Assembly: GCA_018268415.1 (NCBI GenBank)
Contig: JAFDWO010000131.1
Location: forward strand, 1-49,750
Source: Actinomycetota bacterium
GTDB lineage: Bacteria > Actinomycetota > Thermoleophilia > Solirubrobacterales > 70-9
Direction: 5' to 3'
DNA length: 49,750 nt
Positions 49,231-49,750 of this stretch are shown piece after piece (position 1 is the stretch's first letter; each line of letters begins with the position of its first letter). A program made the translations under genes and the position numbers. The notes beneath the pieces are model-generated. The model was not told the origin of the DNA, did no database searches, and saw only the letters and a program-made list of their open reading frames with translations.

Positions 49231-49420
49231 GGGTATGAGAGGCGTGGAGGAAGGCCCACGTGAAACCCACGGGAGCACCACTGATCCGTCACGGGACCGT
49301 CACGGAACGGAGACCCCGTCACGAGGACGTAGGGAACTCCACGCCTCCTCCCGTGTTGTCCAACCGTCACGGACGCGCTGCGTGGGTTTTCCACCGTATA
49401 GGGGGGCCAAAACACGCAGC

Positions 49421-49750
49421 GCGTTCCCGGGCCCTCTCCTCCGGCCCGGAAAGAGACAGAAGTTTCCCGAGAGTGTGACGTTCCCGGCATCCTCGTCACC
49501 GATCGGGGCGGGGTGTGGCCTCTCCCGCACGGACCCGTCACGGAGGTCCTACTTCGTGACGTCCCTGCGTCGTCTTTTTCACGACCTCCCCCCGTCCCTG
49601 CGTCCCCCCTCATCCCTGTGTCGCCTTCCCCACGACCCCCTCCCGTCCCGGGCGCCTCATGGCGCTCACAGCCTGCCAGGAGCGCCATGAGGCGCCCGGG
49701 ACCATCTCGGACGGGTGCGGGGGTCGGGGTCGCGCGGCCACGCGCCCCGC
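49421..49750. repeat. Right copy of the long flanking repeat
   Basis: Similar over its length and in the same orientation to 38-420: GCGTTCCCGGGCCCTCT, GTGACGTTCCCGGC, CACCGATCGGGG, CCTCTCCCGCACGGACCCGT, CTTTTTCACGACC and the 20-bp hairpin. It lacks the extra 51-bp unit of the left copy and runs off the end of the window. Confidence 0.65.
49646..49701. repeat. 20-bp-stem hairpin, right copy
   Basis: Same perfect 20-bp arms as at 313-368 (49646-49665 and 49682-49701), with a 16-base loop differing by one base from the left copy. Confidence 0.75.

Noticed and set aside
49088..49690. Possible plus-strand gene of 200 codons in the right flank
   Set aside because: It consists of translated tandem repeats and hairpins, has no recognisable domain or ribosome site, and similar frames exist on both strands.

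Overview
The window looks like chromosomal DNA of a high-GC actinobacterium. Base composition, codon-third-position G/C, GTG and TTG starts, many TetR regulators and acyl-CoA enzymes, and TTGACA-N17-TAxxxT promoters all point that way. The gene mix would suit Thermoleophilia/Solirubrobacterales or a related soil lineage, but no marker gene fixes the taxon. About 40 genes can be supported. All but one are on the minus strand, so the locus reads right to left.

Layout, in order of transcription. (I) 48832-47978 is an alpha/beta hydrolase. (H) 47410-48006, on the plus strand, is an acetoacetyl-CoA-synthetase-like gene that has lost its core. (G) 47312-36722 is a 13-gene beta-oxidation operon: two thiolase-fold proteins without the catalytic Cys, a tandem DUF35 protein, an enoyl-CoA hydratase/isomerase, a TetR, a cyclase, two acyl-CoA dehydrogenases around a luciferase-like oxidoreductase, a MaoC hydratase, an 18-codon thiolase tail, a degenerate SDR-like protein and an SDR. 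(F) 36566-31003 holds an acyl-CoA ligase, a 3-ketosteroid-dehydrogenase-like flavoprotein, an amidohydrolase-like protein, a DUF59 protein and an SDR. (E) 30848-28595 holds a P450, its ferredoxin and a TetR. (D) 28401-23010 holds a SnoaL-like protein, a PRISE-type enone reductase and a CUT2-type ABC transporter. (C) 22915-22304 is a TetR. (A) 21850-9973 is a nine-gene operon: HyuA, HyuB fused to an acetone-carboxylase-gamma-like domain, a zinc alcohol dehydrogenase, an acyl-CoA ligase, a luciferase-like monooxygenase, a SnoaL-like protein, RibBA, a double-TetR fusion and a flavin reductase. (B) 9694-488 holds a second PRISE reductase, a second CUT2-type transporter with a fused ATPase-permease, an EthD protein, a TetR and an acyl-CoA ligase.

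Together the genes describe uptake and breakdown of a cyclic or branched hydrophobic carbonyl compound of terpenoid or steroid type; the exact substrate is inferred, not shown. The plan would be: import through sugar-type ABC systems, enone reduction (PRISE), oxidation by P450 and flavin enzymes with local flavin supply, ATP-dependent carboxylation or hydrolysis (HyuAB), CoA activation, then igr-like side-chain beta-oxidation ending in a DUF35/thiolase-fold aldolase rather than a classical thiolase.

The strongest non-coding signal is one operator-like motif, oriented consensus (A)ACGACC-GGTTGGTAG, present about 12 times. Every copy lies in an intergenic gap and every inferred transcription unit has at least one. 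In three places it sits just downstream of a good TTGACA-N17 promoter. Five TetR genes encoding six paralogous TetR modules are spread over the units, so the window reads as one coordinated regulon. The two ends of the window carry diverged copies of a long GC-rich repeat with a 20-bp-stem hairpin, and the right flank also has a 38-bp tandem repeat array.
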